Shown: one piece after another, positions 25,935 to 34,725 of the stretch
How positions within the stretch are numbered: the first letter of the stretch is position 1
How the letters are laid out: every line of letters starts with the position of its first letter
Assembly (NCBI GenBank): GCA_030841105.1
Contig: JAVEDE010000079.1
Coordinates: forward strand, 50,496-114,495
Length of the DNA stretch: 64,000 bases
Direction: 5' to 3'
From: Pyrinomonadaceae bacterium
GTDB taxonomy: Bacteria; Acidobacteriota; Blastocatellia; Pyrinomonadales; Pyrinomonadaceae
Program-made: the position numbers and the translations under genes
The notes under the pieces: generated by a model
The model's database searches: none
What the model saw: only the letters and a program-made list of their open reading frames with translations
What the model was told of the DNA's origin: nothing

Positions 25935-27290
25935 TTAGATGAGTGCGTAGTTGCTGTAGTCCCAGTAGGCCAGATCGAATTGGGAGTCGCCCTGATAGGG
26001 CGTGTGTCCCTTCGCGAAAATGACGTAGGGCTGCGGCCGGTTCGCGCCGCCCGCGTTGAAGGCCTGCTGGTTCTCGCGCACGAGGTAGAGCCAGAACATC
26101 TCGTCGCTCTTGACTTCAATCGGCGGGTAGGAGCGCGCCTCGTGGAGCAGCGCGGCGACACGCGCGCCGTTGATGTAGACCGGGCCTCTGTAGGTCGTGT
26201 TCTGAAAGACGGTCTGGTAGTTGAACCCGACGAGACCGGCGACGCCGCCGAGCGGGAGAAAGCCTGCGGGCGGCAGATAGCGGAAGTAGTTTTCGGCGAC
26301 GACGGCCTGCGCCGACGACGCGCTCGCGCGCAGCATTTCGAGGTGCTCCTGAAACTGCATGGACATCGCTTCGCGCAGGCCGCGCTCGGCGTCGCCGCCG
26401 GGCGTGCCCCACGCGTCCGTCACGGTCGCGCGCGTCACGCGGCGGCGCACGCTCCACATGTCCACGAAGTCAACGCCCCCGGTCGCCGTCCAGTAGAGCA
26501 GCGCGAGCGGCACGTCGCAGCGCGTGAGTTCGCCCGCGGCACTGAGCGCGCCGAGAACGTTCGACGGGGCGGCGGGCGCATCCGGATGGTTCGCCGTGGC
26601 GAAGGGGTCGCGCGCGAACGCGGCCGTCTGCGCCGCGCCGAAGCAGAGATAGGCCATCACGTTGCGGAGGAGCGAGAGGTTGGCCGCACCGCCCGCGCTC
26701 ATCAGCGTGTTGAGTTGCGTGCGAACGTCGGCGGGAATGCCTGCAAGCGTGTTGATGTCCACGCTGACGAGTTTGAACTGGACGCCCTCGACGGCGTAGC
26801 GGCTGCCGCAGCCGGGACTCGTCAGCCCCGCGCCGCCGAGACCACTCACAGGCGCGCGCTGGTAGTAACCGGAGGCGGGCGCGACGACGAGCAGGTACAT
26901 CCCTGCGCCCGCGACGACGGCCGTCTGCTTCGGCGGCGCGCACGTGGCAAATAGACCGGCTTCGGCGTTGACCGCTTCGAGTTCGCGCACGAGCGCGACT
27001 TCCGTGTCGAGCGGCAGCGCGAGCGCGACGCCGCTTTCGTTCAAGGCCAGACCGGCGCGCACACGGACGACCGCGTTCGTCAGGCCGCCCCCGCCCGACT
27101 GCGGCGCGCGCGCCACTTCGAGACCGTGGACGATGCCCGCGCCGACCGCGCGTGCGAGTTGTGAGTCGCGCTCGCGGTTGGCCTGCTGCTCCTGCCGCAA
27201 GTCTTCGGCGGAGAGCAGGCGTCCGTTGAAGAAGTTGGTGTTGCGGATGCCGCCTTCGAGGAAGGGCTGTAGCAGTTCGATTCTGCCCAT
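25935..27290 (-). CDS. CIS baseplate-associated protein with NFFNGRLLSAEDL motif
   Basis: A 451-aa soluble protein. The first 60 residues hold a distinctive motif, NTNFFNGRLLSAEDLRQEQ, followed by GAGIVHGLEVAR. The next gene upstream (488 aa) has the counterpart VNYTYGMVLGVDDLTQEF and GTVNGLRVT in the same relative place, so the two share a domain. The rest is Ala/Gly-rich alpha/beta sequence with no recognised catalytic residues. The start has GAGAGGT about nine bases upstream. Placement between tail-protein-I and the IPT protein suggests a baseplate periphery or fibre-attachment role; I can only call it CIS-associated. Gap to the 488-aa gene is 23 bp. Confidence 0.68.
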   Translation of the reverse strand: MGRIELLQPFLEGGIRNTNFFNGRLLSAEDLRQEQQANRERDSQLARAVGAGIVHGLEVARAPQSGGGGLTNAVVRVRAGLALNESGVALALPLDTEVALVRELEAVNAEAGLFATCAPPKQTAVVAGAGMYLLVVAPASGYYQRAPVSGLGGAGLTSPGCGSRYAVEGVQFKLVSVDINTLAGIPADVRTQLNTLMSAGGAANLSLLRNVMAYLCFGAAQTAAFARDPFATANHPDAPAAPSNVLGALSAAGELTRCDVPLALLYWTATGGVDFVDMWSVRRRVTRATVTDAWGTPGGDAERGLREAMSMQFQEHLEMLRASASSAQAVVAENYFRYLPPAGFLPLGGVAGLVGFNYQTVFQNTTYRGPVYINGARVAALLHEARSYPPIEVKSDEMFWLYLVRENQQAFNAGGANRPQPYVIFAKGHTPYQGDSQFDLAYWDYSNYALI

Positions 27291-27313
27291 GTCGAAATAC
27301 CTCTCTCGTGAAC

Positions 27314-28780
27314 TTAAATTTTGAACAGCGGCGCGAAGGCGGTGACGCGTTCCGGGCTGTCCTGCCCGACGAAGTTGAGGCGGCGCGTGGCGGCATACTT
27401 CGCGAGCGACGTAATGCCCCCGCCGTCCGCCTCGACCTGCATACCGTCGAGATCGAAGACGAACCGGATGAGCGGCGCGTCGGCGTCGAGTTCCACCGAG
27501 AAAACGTTCCTCATGCCCGACACGGCCTTCACGTTGAGGATGGTCAGCGGGTCGAAGAAATCGCCCGCCACATCTGTTTCCGAGAGCGCCATCAGATGCG
27601 CCGCATCGAAGGTGTTAATCCCGACATGATTCTTCGGCGTGTCGAGGTGAAACCAGAAGAAGAAGAGGGGCGTGCCGCCCGTGTCGCGCAGTATCGAGAC
27701 GAGCGGGAGCGTCTCCGGCTGCGGCGGGCGCGCCACCTCGTCGAACGTGCCGCACAGCAACCACTCCTGCAACATGCGCTGGTTGATCACGTAAGGGCGA
27801 CGCTCTTCGAGCACGCCGACGGGCGTCGTGGTGTCGAGCAGTAAGTCGTTCGTCAGTGGCACGCGCAGGTCTGCGAGCAGGACGCAGTTGTCGTCGGCGA
27901 TCATCCCGGCGTCGCCGCCGTCCGGGGCGCACGTGGCCGACTGCGTGTTGAACTGGGCGGGACGCCAGCGCGGGCGAAACGCCGTGACCCAAAGGCGGAA
28001 CGCGTTGCGCCGGAAACGACAGGCGTCCGCGACGTTGACGCGCATCGGCGCGGGCGGGATGTTGTCAAGCATGAAGTCGGGCGGCAGTTCGTCGGGCGGC
28101 AGGACGGCCGGGTGCGCCGCGTCGAGCACGGCCTGCACGAAGTCGGCCTCGCTCGTAAGATCAGTTTGTTCATCGGTGACGACGACGTGCTCGTTGAGCC
28201 ACTTGATGAAATCGCGCAGGGCGTCTTCTTCGCGCTGGTCGGGCGAGGGAGGCTTCGTCGCTCGCTTGACGCGCAGTTCGAGTTTGAAGTCGTCGCGCAG
28301 GCGCGAGTAGGCCATCGTGTCTTCTTCGCTGCGGCACGGCTCGCCGGGGACGGGCACTTTGTCCGTCGGGCACGAGCGGTAGCACAGGACGACCGAGAGC
28401 ATGACGGGCGTGGCGGGCGGCGTACCCACTTCGTCGCCGACGGCCTTCTTGTTCTTGGCGATGGCGAGCCACTTTTCGAGGTTCGCGCACTGCGCCGTGG
28501 TGACGTGGACGAGTTGCCCGCGCGGGGTCAAGGCCGTGCCCGGCGAGACGTTAACTTCGAGTTCGCCGTTCGAGTTGGGGGCAACCGTCACGCGCAGGCC
28601 GTTGACCGTGCCGTAGCCGACCGTGTCGCGCATCATCAACTGATCGCGCCCGGAGTGGTAGGAGAACTCCTGCGTTAGATCGTCCACGCCGAGCACCATG
28701 CCGTAGGTGTAGTTGACGTGTTTGGTCGGATCACCCGAAGCGCTCGGAGTTGCCATGCGCGATGTGAAGTCGTCTGCCAT
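27314..28780 (-). CDS. CIS baseplate-associated protein, relative of the neighbouring 451-aa protein
   Basis: A 488-aa soluble protein. Its N-terminal 75 residues parallel those of the adjacent 451-aa protein (GMVLGVDDLTQEF, then YGTVNGLRVTVAPN), suggesting tandem duplication and divergence. It also has five or more cysteines in pairs (LCYRSCPTD, GEPCRSEED), unusual for this locus, which could bind metal. The ATG at 28780 is chosen over the longer frame because AGGAG lies eight bases upstream; the longer frame would add only eleven residues. Function is unknown beyond CIS association. Confidence 0.7.
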   Translation of the reverse strand: MADDFTSRMATPSASGDPTKHVNYTYGMVLGVDDLTQEFSYHSGRDQLMMRDTVGYGTVNGLRVTVAPNSNGELEVNVSPGTALTPRGQLVHVTTAQCANLEKWLAIAKNKKAVGDEVGTPPATPVMLSVVLCYRSCPTDKVPVPGEPCRSEEDTMAYSRLRDDFKLELRVKRATKPPSPDQREEDALRDFIKWLNEHVVVTDEQTDLTSEADFVQAVLDAAHPAVLPPDELPPDFMLDNIPPAPMRVNVADACRFRRNAFRLWVTAFRPRWRPAQFNTQSATCAPDGGDAGMIADDNCVLLADLRVPLTNDLLLDTTTPVGVLEERRPYVINQRMLQEWLLCGTFDEVARPPQPETLPLVSILRDTGGTPLFFFWFHLDTPKNHVGINTFDAAHLMALSETDVAGDFFDPLTILNVKAVSGMRNVFSVELDADAPLIRFVFDLDGMQVEADGGGITSLAKYAATRRLNFVGQDSPERVTAFAPLFKI

Positions 28781-28856
28781 TGTTTTTCTCCTGCTGCAAA
28801 AATGTCGCCCCACAGCCGCCGCGCGGAAGGGGTTTATCGTGACGGGCGGCCGTCTC

Positions 28857-31733
28857 TTACTGGCGACCCAAGACGTTCGGGCGCCCGCCGACGTTCTGCG
28901 GGTGCGCGGGCGCGAGATAACTTTCGGCCAGATGCTCCTGGCCGAGCAGCATCGGGCGCATCAGGCCGGGCGCGCGGCTGCCGAGATCGAGCAACGTGTC
29001 GTCGCCGAGGCGCACCTCGCCGAGCCGGAACATCGCCCAGTAGAACTTCACGTCGAAGGTGGTGTGCGCGGGTTTTTCCAGTTCGACGACGCGACGCGCG
29101 AGGTCGCTCAAGTTGCGGTGCTCGGCCGCGTCGAACGTGTCGGTCTGCCGCATCGGCAACAGCACCGTGAAGCGGTGCGCCGCCCGTCGCATCGCCACGA
29201 CGACGCTCTCGAATTGATACCAGTCGTTCAGCGGCTCGCCGCCAGCGGGCAACGCCTGCGGGAAAGGCACGTCGGCGAACGACGCTGGTTCGGTCTTGTA
29301 GGCGGCGCGGAGCGCGTCGAGGTGACGATAACGACGCGCGAGAAAGTTTCCCCACGCCGCCGCGCGGTCGGCGGCCGACGCGTCGGGGACAAAGCCGAGC
29401 ACGGAACGCGAGAAGGCTTCCCAAGCCTTGCCCTCGGCCGCGCCCGGCGGACGCTTGACGGGATACAGCGCGCCCGACGCGAGTTCCAAACTCTCGCGAT
29501 ATGAATTGTGCAACGCCGCGCTCCCCTGCGACGGCTGCCAGCGCGTCTCTAATTCGACGAGACGCGGCGCGACCTCGCCGGTCGGGTCGCCGAAGACCAC
29601 GCCCGGCACGCGCCGCGTGCGATAACGCTCGACGACGCGGATGCTGTACGCGCCCGAAGTGGCGGCTGCGGCGGCGGCCGCTTCCGTAAACGCCTCGTCT
29701 TCCACGCACTCGTCCGAGACGAGCCTGAGCGCGAGTTCCAACCCGTGCATCGTCCCTCGATACTGGAAGAAGAACATCGCGTGCTTGATGAACAGGCGAC
29801 GCTTCGCCTCGTCCCACGCCGGGTCGAGCGCGACGCCGTACCAACCCGCCAGCCATTCGAGCGCGTCGGCCGGTGCGCTCCGCACGTCGAACAGAGCCTG
29901 CACGGCTGCGATCTTATCTTCGAGCGACGTGTACAACCCTTCGAGGTTAGCGAGGAAGCGTTCGAGGAACGACGCCGATTGATCGTCTTCGCGATAGACC
30001 GACGGCAGGTAGCGCACGACGTAGGAGAAGCGCGGATAGTATGCGCGCATCGCACGCAAACGCGGCGTCGCGCGTTCGTTGCCGACGAGCGCGATCTCAA
30101 GTTGCAGGTAACGCCCGCGTGCGCGCTGGAACAACAGTTCCCAAGTTCCCTTGCCTTCCGCCCGGCGACTCGCCGCAGTCATCGCAGTCGTCGCGTTCAT
30201 CGCGCCCGCTGCGCCCATCGCCCCTGTTGCTCTCGACGTGCCCTTTGTGCTGCTGTTCGCATACGGCAACTCCGAACCGTCGCCGCGCAGGTAGAGACGC
30301 GGCTCAGGCGACCACTCGGCGAGCGCGAGGTCGTCTTCGTTATTCGCCGCGCGCGAACGCACCTCGACGCGCGTGCCGGGCGGGATGCACGCGTCGAACA
30401 TCAGGCGATGCCAGACGCAATCGGGTTCTGCGCCGTCGAAGGCGCGCGTCTGGAACGTGCCCCGCTCGGCGTAGCGCGGCCGACGCTGTTCGACGAGCGG
30501 AATCCAACGCCCGTCGAAATCGTAGTAAGCCTCCGCGCCCGCGCGCACGAGTCCGCGCCCGCCGAACAGACGCATCGGCATGTAGGCGGCGACGGGTTCG
30601 AGTTTGATCTGCTTGCGCTTCTGCCAGACGAGGTTGAAGGCGTAACTCTGGTTGCCGTCCGACGAGACGATGTAGAGGCGGTCGGGTTCGCCCGTCGCCG
30701 CGCGGCGCGGAACGAACGCGAAGTCGTAACCGACGAGTGTGAAATCCGCCTGACTGTCTTCTTCGATCAACTTCAACATCGCCTTCGTCGAACGCGACTG
30801 GCCGAGCCGCTTGCCCGCGCGGTAGCGATGGACGCGCGAGAACTTCTGCCCCGCGCGGTAGTCGAGCACCAAGACCGACCCGTCGGGCAGGGCTTCAATA
30901 GAGATGGGTCTGGGGATGTGAAGTTGGGTGGACGTTTGCAGCGTGAGCCGTTGCGGCAAGTCGCAGGCGCGCGCGCCGTCCTGTTCCTCCTGCGGGTCGC
31001 GCGGCTTGAAGTCGCCCGCCTCCGGCGTCGGGGGCGCGTAAGTGTCGGGCGGGATGACGTTGAAGAGACGGTCGAGTTCCCAGTAGCGTTTGTGCGCGCT
31101 GTCGAGGACGAGGACGCCGCCGCCCGCGCGCGCCGCCATGTCGTGCGGCTCGAAGGGCACGCCGCGCGGCCACCACAACTGCTGCGGCGCGCCGCCCGCG
31201 TGGAGATCGAAGATGAGCAGGCCGCCCGGCTCTAACACGCCGACGACGAGATAATGATCTTCCGTGACGGCGAGCGCGCGGAACGAGAGCGGCGGGCACT
31301 CGTTCGGGGCGACGGGTTTGAAATCAAACGTCGCGGCATCATCTTCCGTCTCCGCGGCGCATGTCGTGCTGCCCTCGACAGGCCAGAAGACAGACGTCGC
31401 GTTCGTGCCCGCGGAGTTGACGAGAATCTTTCGTTCCGTCTCGTCAATCCAGTACCAGTTGCCGTAGCGGTCGCGCCCGCCGCCGCGCCGTTGCTCGAAG
31501 GCGGGCGGCTTGTCGTGCGGCGCGGCCGTGAACTTGAAGAGGCGCGGCGGGAGCGTCAACTCGTAATGCTCGGAGTTCCACGCGGCGGGCGCGGCGGGCG
31601 CGACCTTCGCCTCGTTCGGGTCGGGCGGCGCGGCCTTCCAACGCTCGCGCAGCTTCGCCCCTTCGACATCGGTGCATTCGCCCCAATCGTCAAAGCCGAG
31701 CAACAGGTGATAGCGCGTTCCGTTGGCGTCCAC
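28857..31733 (-). CDS. Tail protein I-like baseplate protein fused to a beta-propeller
   Basis: A 958-aa protein. About 80-400 shows repeated beta-strand units typical of NHL/YVTN-like propellers (FRALAVTEDHYLVVGVLEPGG, GGGVLVLDSAHKRYWELD, ISIEALPDGSVLVLD). About 570-680 matches the phage tail protein I/TIGR02242 domain, found in CIS baseplates (YLPSVYREDDQSASFLERFL, then LEWLAGWYGVALD and FFQYRGTMHGLELALRL). A Thr/Ala/Met-rich linker made of nonamer repeats lies near 500-520. Start is a GTG at 31733, four bases after the baseplate J stop, with a GGAGG about twelve bases upstream. It is part of the wedge in related systems; the N-terminal propeller may face outwards and bind surfaces (inference). 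Confidence 0.85.
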   Translation of the reverse strand: MDANGTRYHLLLGFDDWGECTDVEGAKLRERWKAAPPDPNEAKVAPAAPAAWNSEHYELTLPPRLFKFTAAPHDKPPAFEQRRGGGRDRYGNWYWIDETERKILVNSAGTNATSVFWPVEGSTTCAAETEDDAATFDFKPVAPNECPPLSFRALAVTEDHYLVVGVLEPGGLLIFDLHAGGAPQQLWWPRGVPFEPHDMAARAGGGVLVLDSAHKRYWELDRLFNVIPPDTYAPPTPEAGDFKPRDPQEEQDGARACDLPQRLTLQTSTQLHIPRPISIEALPDGSVLVLDYRAGQKFSRVHRYRAGKRLGQSRSTKAMLKLIEEDSQADFTLVGYDFAFVPRRAATGEPDRLYIVSSDGNQSYAFNLVWQKRKQIKLEPVAAYMPMRLFGGRGLVRAGAEAYYDFDGRWIPLVEQRRPRYAERGTFQTRAFDGAEPDCVWHRLMFDACIPPGTRVEVRSRAANNEDDLALAEWSPEPRLYLRGDGSELPYANSSTKGTSRATGAMGAAGAMNATTAMTAASRRAEGKGTWELLFQRARGRYLQLEIALVGNERATPRLRAMRAYYPRFSYVVRYLPSVYREDDQSASFLERFLANLEGLYTSLEDKIAAVQALFDVRSAPADALEWLAGWYGVALDPAWDEAKRRLFIKHAMFFFQYRGTMHGLELALRLVSDECVEDEAFTEAAAAAAATSGAYSIRVVERYRTRRVPGVVFGDPTGEVAPRLVELETRWQPSQGSAALHNSYRESLELASGALYPVKRPPGAAEGKAWEAFSRSVLGFVPDASAADRAAAWGNFLARRYRHLDALRAAYKTEPASFADVPFPQALPAGGEPLNDWYQFESVVVAMRRAAHRFTVLLPMRQTDTFDAAEHRNLSDLARRVVELEKPAHTTFDVKFYWAMFRLGEVRLGDDTLLDLGSRAPGLMRPMLLGQEHLAESYLAPAHPQNVGGRPNVLGRQ
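30172..30234. repeat. In-frame 9-bp tandem repeat in the tail-protein-I gene
   Basis: Seven imperfect nonamers (GCCGCAGTC, ATCGCAGTC, GTCGCGTTC, ATCGCGCCC and so on) encode a Thr/Ala/Met/Gly linker. Several units resemble those at 9921-9974, though the genes are unrelated. Confidence 0.75.
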
Positions 31734-31737
31734 TCGC

Positions 31738-34095
31738 TTAACACTCCTCCGGGATCAAAGGCACGGGCACGATGCGTTTCTTCTTGCCGCCGCCTGTCCC
31801 GCCGCCGGTCGTGTCGCTGCCCGTCTCTCCGCGCAACGAGTCGAGCGCGAGCGGGTCGCCGATACTGACCGAGATGCCCGCGACGCGCGGCAGTTGTAAT
31901 CCCGTCAGGACGATCTCGGCCGTCCCGGCTTCGCTGCCCTTCGCGATCAAAACGTCTTTCACTGACAGCACGCCCGACTGACGGCTGGCGACGGCGAGCA
32001 GTTCGCGATCCGTGATGCTCTTACGCAGCGGCCAGCCGTTCGGCGCGGCGGCGTATTGCGGCGTGGTCAACAACGCCGCTTGAGTCTCCAACAAGGGCAC
32101 GCCCGAAGGCGGCAGCGGCGAGAGAAACTGCAACAAGGCGAGCTTGACCGCCTCGCGCACCTGCGCGACCGACGTGCCCGCCACGACGCTGAGGCCAACC
32201 GACACCCAGACGGGCACGTATTCAGGACCGCGCAGGAAAACTTCCGTCGTGATCAGGCGGCGCGGGTCGAGATATTTGCAGATGGCTTCGAGGAAGAGGT
32301 TGTCGGGCAGCGGCGCGTCGGGCTGCTTCGTGTCGTAGCGCGGGACGACCATCAGCGTGACCGCGCCCGGCGCGTCGCCCGGTTCGCTCGTCGAGAGCGC
32401 GGGGTTGTAGGCGGGCAGCACGTCCACGCGCCCGATCTGGATGCCGGGCGTGCGCAGGGCGACCGTGGCGAAGTCGGCGGCGTTGACGAGGCGGTCGCGG
32501 TGCTGCAAGTAGCGCGCGATCTGTTTCTCGCCTTCGGTCACGGCCTCCGCGTCCGCGCCGTTCCACGTCCGCACCGGGTTCGAGACTTTGAACCCGGCGG
32601 GTAGCGCGGGACTCGTGTTGATCGAATTCGCGCCGACGTTACCGGCCGTGCCGACGCCGTAATCGTAACTCGCGCGGATGGTCGCGTTCAGCGCCGGACG
32701 CTTCCCGCGCGTGCCGTCGCCGAAGCGCACTTCGCCCGACTCTGCGTTGACCGTGTAGACCTCCGAGAGCGTGTTGGTCGCGGCGGGCGTGCCCGGCGGC
32801 AGGCGCGCGTCCTGCACGGGCACTTCCGAACCGGCGGCGAACAGATCGTCAATCTCCTGCCACAGCCGCGTCTGCCCGTCCTTCGTCACCGTCAAACGCG
32901 TCGAGCGCGCGATGACCGGCTTCTGCGAGAGGAAGGCGAACTGATCGGGCGCGCCCGTGCCGAGCGGCAGCAGTTCGTTCGAGACGCGCGCGCGCTGCGA
33001 GACGAAGACCGTGTTGATGCCCACCCACAACAGGCGCACCGCGGCGGCCGTCGCCGACGGGCGGACGCGCAGCCACGTCACGACGCGCTCGTTCAGATTC
33101 GTGTCTTCGAGCGCGGGCGGGAACTCGCCGACGCCCGGCTCAAGCGGGTCGAGGTTCGTCCACAGTTTCAACTCGTCCTTGTTGCCGGGCAGAGTGATCT
33201 CGACGACGCCGGGTTTCGCCAACACGTCGGTGGGCGCGCGCGCGTCGAGCGGCTTGTATTTCGCCACGCGCAAATCGGGATCGTCGGGCAGCTTCGTGCC
33301 GCCCGCGACGTTCGGGATTTCATAACTCAGTTGCGTCTGCGTGGCGGCGTCGGCGGCCTGTCCGAGCGGTGTCAGGACGCGCGTCGCGGCGGCGAGCGCG
33401 GGCACGATGCCGAGACTGATCGTGCGCCCGGCGATCCCGGCGCGAATTTGATCGCGTAAATTTTCGAGCGCTTCTTCGGTCTTCTCGGTCGGCTTGTCGC
33501 CCGCGCGCGTGAGCAGCGCGATCCAGAGCGAGCCGTCGCTCGTCTCCGCGCCGATGTCCACGCCGTCGGCGAGTTTCGCGTCGAGCGGCACGGTCTCGTA
33601 AAGCTCGATGGTCGCGTCCTCCACTTCCGCGTCGTTGTAAGAGGCGTAGAGCAGTTTGTAATAGTCGGTCAGCGTCTCGTCGGCGGTGGTGAGTTTGCGT
33701 TTGAAGAAGACCTGCGCTTCGACGGGCAGCACGTCCAAGCCCTGCACGGTGCGAAACGGAACTTGACCGGCGCGCACTTCGAGGCCGTCGTTCAAAGTGA
33801 TGGTCTGCGCCGGGCCGCGCTCGTTCGTAAACTGGACGAGGCCGACCGCAGACGACGCCGATTGCAGCGGCACGCCGAGCAGCGAGAGAAACTTGCGCCG
33901 GTTGCGTTCGGGAATCTGGTTGCTGCGGTAGAGCAAATTCTCCGTCAGGAACGCGAAGATTTCGATGAGCGTGACGCCGGGGTCGCTCTTGTTGAAGTTC
34001 GTCCACTCAGGATTGTGGACGGGCACGCGCGCCAGCGCCTCGTCGAGCAACTCCTGATAACGGCGATCATCCAGATTCGGAATCTGCAACGGCAT
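31738..34095 (-). CDS. Baseplate J-like assembly protein (Afp11/Pvc11-like)
   Basis: A 785-aa protein of the putative baseplate assembly family (TIGR02243/baseplate J, relative of T4 gp6). The N-terminus holds the family's characteristic NFNKSDPGVTLIEIFAFLTE followed by LLYRSNQIPERNRRKFLSLLG. The middle part is beta-rich, and the C-terminal part (about 480-700) has EKQIARYLQHRDRLVNAADF and the GAVTLMVVPRY strand typical of baseplate J proteins. It should form the ring that joins wedges around the hub. An AAAGGAG ribosome site lies nine bases before the ATG. A heptamer-repeat cassette separates it from the gp25 gene upstream. Confidence 0.92.
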   Translation of the reverse strand: MPLQIPNLDDRRYQELLDEALARVPVHNPEWTNFNKSDPGVTLIEIFAFLTENLLYRSNQIPERNRRKFLSLLGVPLQSASSAVGLVQFTNERGPAQTITLNDGLEVRAGQVPFRTVQGLDVLPVEAQVFFKRKLTTADETLTDYYKLLYASYNDAEVEDATIELYETVPLDAKLADGVDIGAETSDGSLWIALLTRAGDKPTEKTEEALENLRDQIRAGIAGRTISLGIVPALAAATRVLTPLGQAADAATQTQLSYEIPNVAGGTKLPDDPDLRVAKYKPLDARAPTDVLAKPGVVEITLPGNKDELKLWTNLDPLEPGVGEFPPALEDTNLNERVVTWLRVRPSATAAAVRLLWVGINTVFVSQRARVSNELLPLGTGAPDQFAFLSQKPVIARSTRLTVTKDGQTRLWQEIDDLFAAGSEVPVQDARLPPGTPAATNTLSEVYTVNAESGEVRFGDGTRGKRPALNATIRASYDYGVGTAGNVGANSINTSPALPAGFKVSNPVRTWNGADAEAVTEGEKQIARYLQHRDRLVNAADFATVALRTPGIQIGRVDVLPAYNPALSTSEPGDAPGAVTLMVVPRYDTKQPDAPLPDNLFLEAICKYLDPRRLITTEVFLRGPEYVPVWVSVGLSVVAGTSVAQVREAVKLALLQFLSPLPPSGVPLLETQAALLTTPQYAAAPNGWPLRKSITDRELLAVASRQSGVLSVKDVLIAKGSEAGTAEIVLTGLQLPRVAGISVSIGDPLALDSLRGETGSDTTGGGTGGGKKKRIVPVPLIPEEC

Positions 34096-34112
34096 GTAAC
34101 GACTCCTTTAAA

Positions 34113-34311
34113 AGTGACGAGTGACAAATGACGAGTGACAAGTTAAAGACTTGTTCGCTCGATAGTTTTGTTTTAAGCAATCACTACTCATCAGACACTC
34201 CGCATCAAAGATTTTCTTGCCGCATCAGGTGCGACAAATTGCACAGCAATCGTTCGCTTCCCGCTTTGTTCTTGGCTTTCTCTCGTCACTTGTCACTTGT
34301 CACTCGTCACT
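34113..34311. repeat. 7-bp-period repeat cassette between gp25 and baseplate J genes
   Basis: Left arm 34113-34143 (GTGACGA, GTGACAA, ATGACGA), right arm about 34283-34311 (CACTTGT, CACTCGT). The 140 bases between are comparatively AT-rich and hold nothing recognisable. The right arm abuts the gp25 stop codon. Confidence 0.87.
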
Positions 34312-34317
34312 GTCTTC

Positions 34318-34713
34318 TCACCCTGCGAGCACGACGTTCAAACTCACCGTCTGCGCCGCGCGCGTCGCCACGAGCTTGTAGTTGATCGTGGCGACGACGG
34401 CCTGCGGGTCGCCGTCTTCGGGTTCGACCGTCACCGACTCGACCGCGATGCGCGGCTCCCACTGCGCCAGCTCCTTCGTGATGCGATCCTTGATCAGTTG
34501 TCTGGTCGTCACCGTGTTCGGCTCGAACAAATAGAGGTTGAGGCTGCCGCCGAAGTTCGCCAGCCGCAGACGCTCGCGTTGCTCCGTCAACAGGATCACG
34601 CGGACGCTCTCGCGCACGTTGATCTCGCCCTCCGACCACATGACGCGGCCGTCCGGCCCGACGCGCGGCGGGAAGCTGATGCCCTTGCCGAAGATGCGGC
34701 CGCCGTTATTCAT
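34318..34713 (-). CDS. gp25-like baseplate wedge protein
   Basis: A 131-aa protein of the GPW/gp25 family (Afp9/TssE-like), which seeds sheath assembly in the baseplate. The family arrangement is visible: GISFPPRVGPDGRVMWSEG near the N-terminus, VRESVRVILLTEQRERL, a LFEPNTVTTRQLIKDRITKEL segment, and a closing pair of beta strands. Length is normal (110-140). It lies 12 bp after the 714-aa gene. The stop codon is at the inner edge of a heptamer-repeat arm. Confidence 0.92.
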   Translation of the reverse strand: MNNGGRIFGKGISFPPRVGPDGRVMWSEGEINVRESVRVILLTEQRERLRLANFGGSLNLYLFEPNTVTTRQLIKDRITKELAQWEPRIAVESVTVEPEDGDPQAVVATINYKLVATRAAQTVSLNVVLAG

Positions 34714-34725
34714 ACGCTCTCGCCC

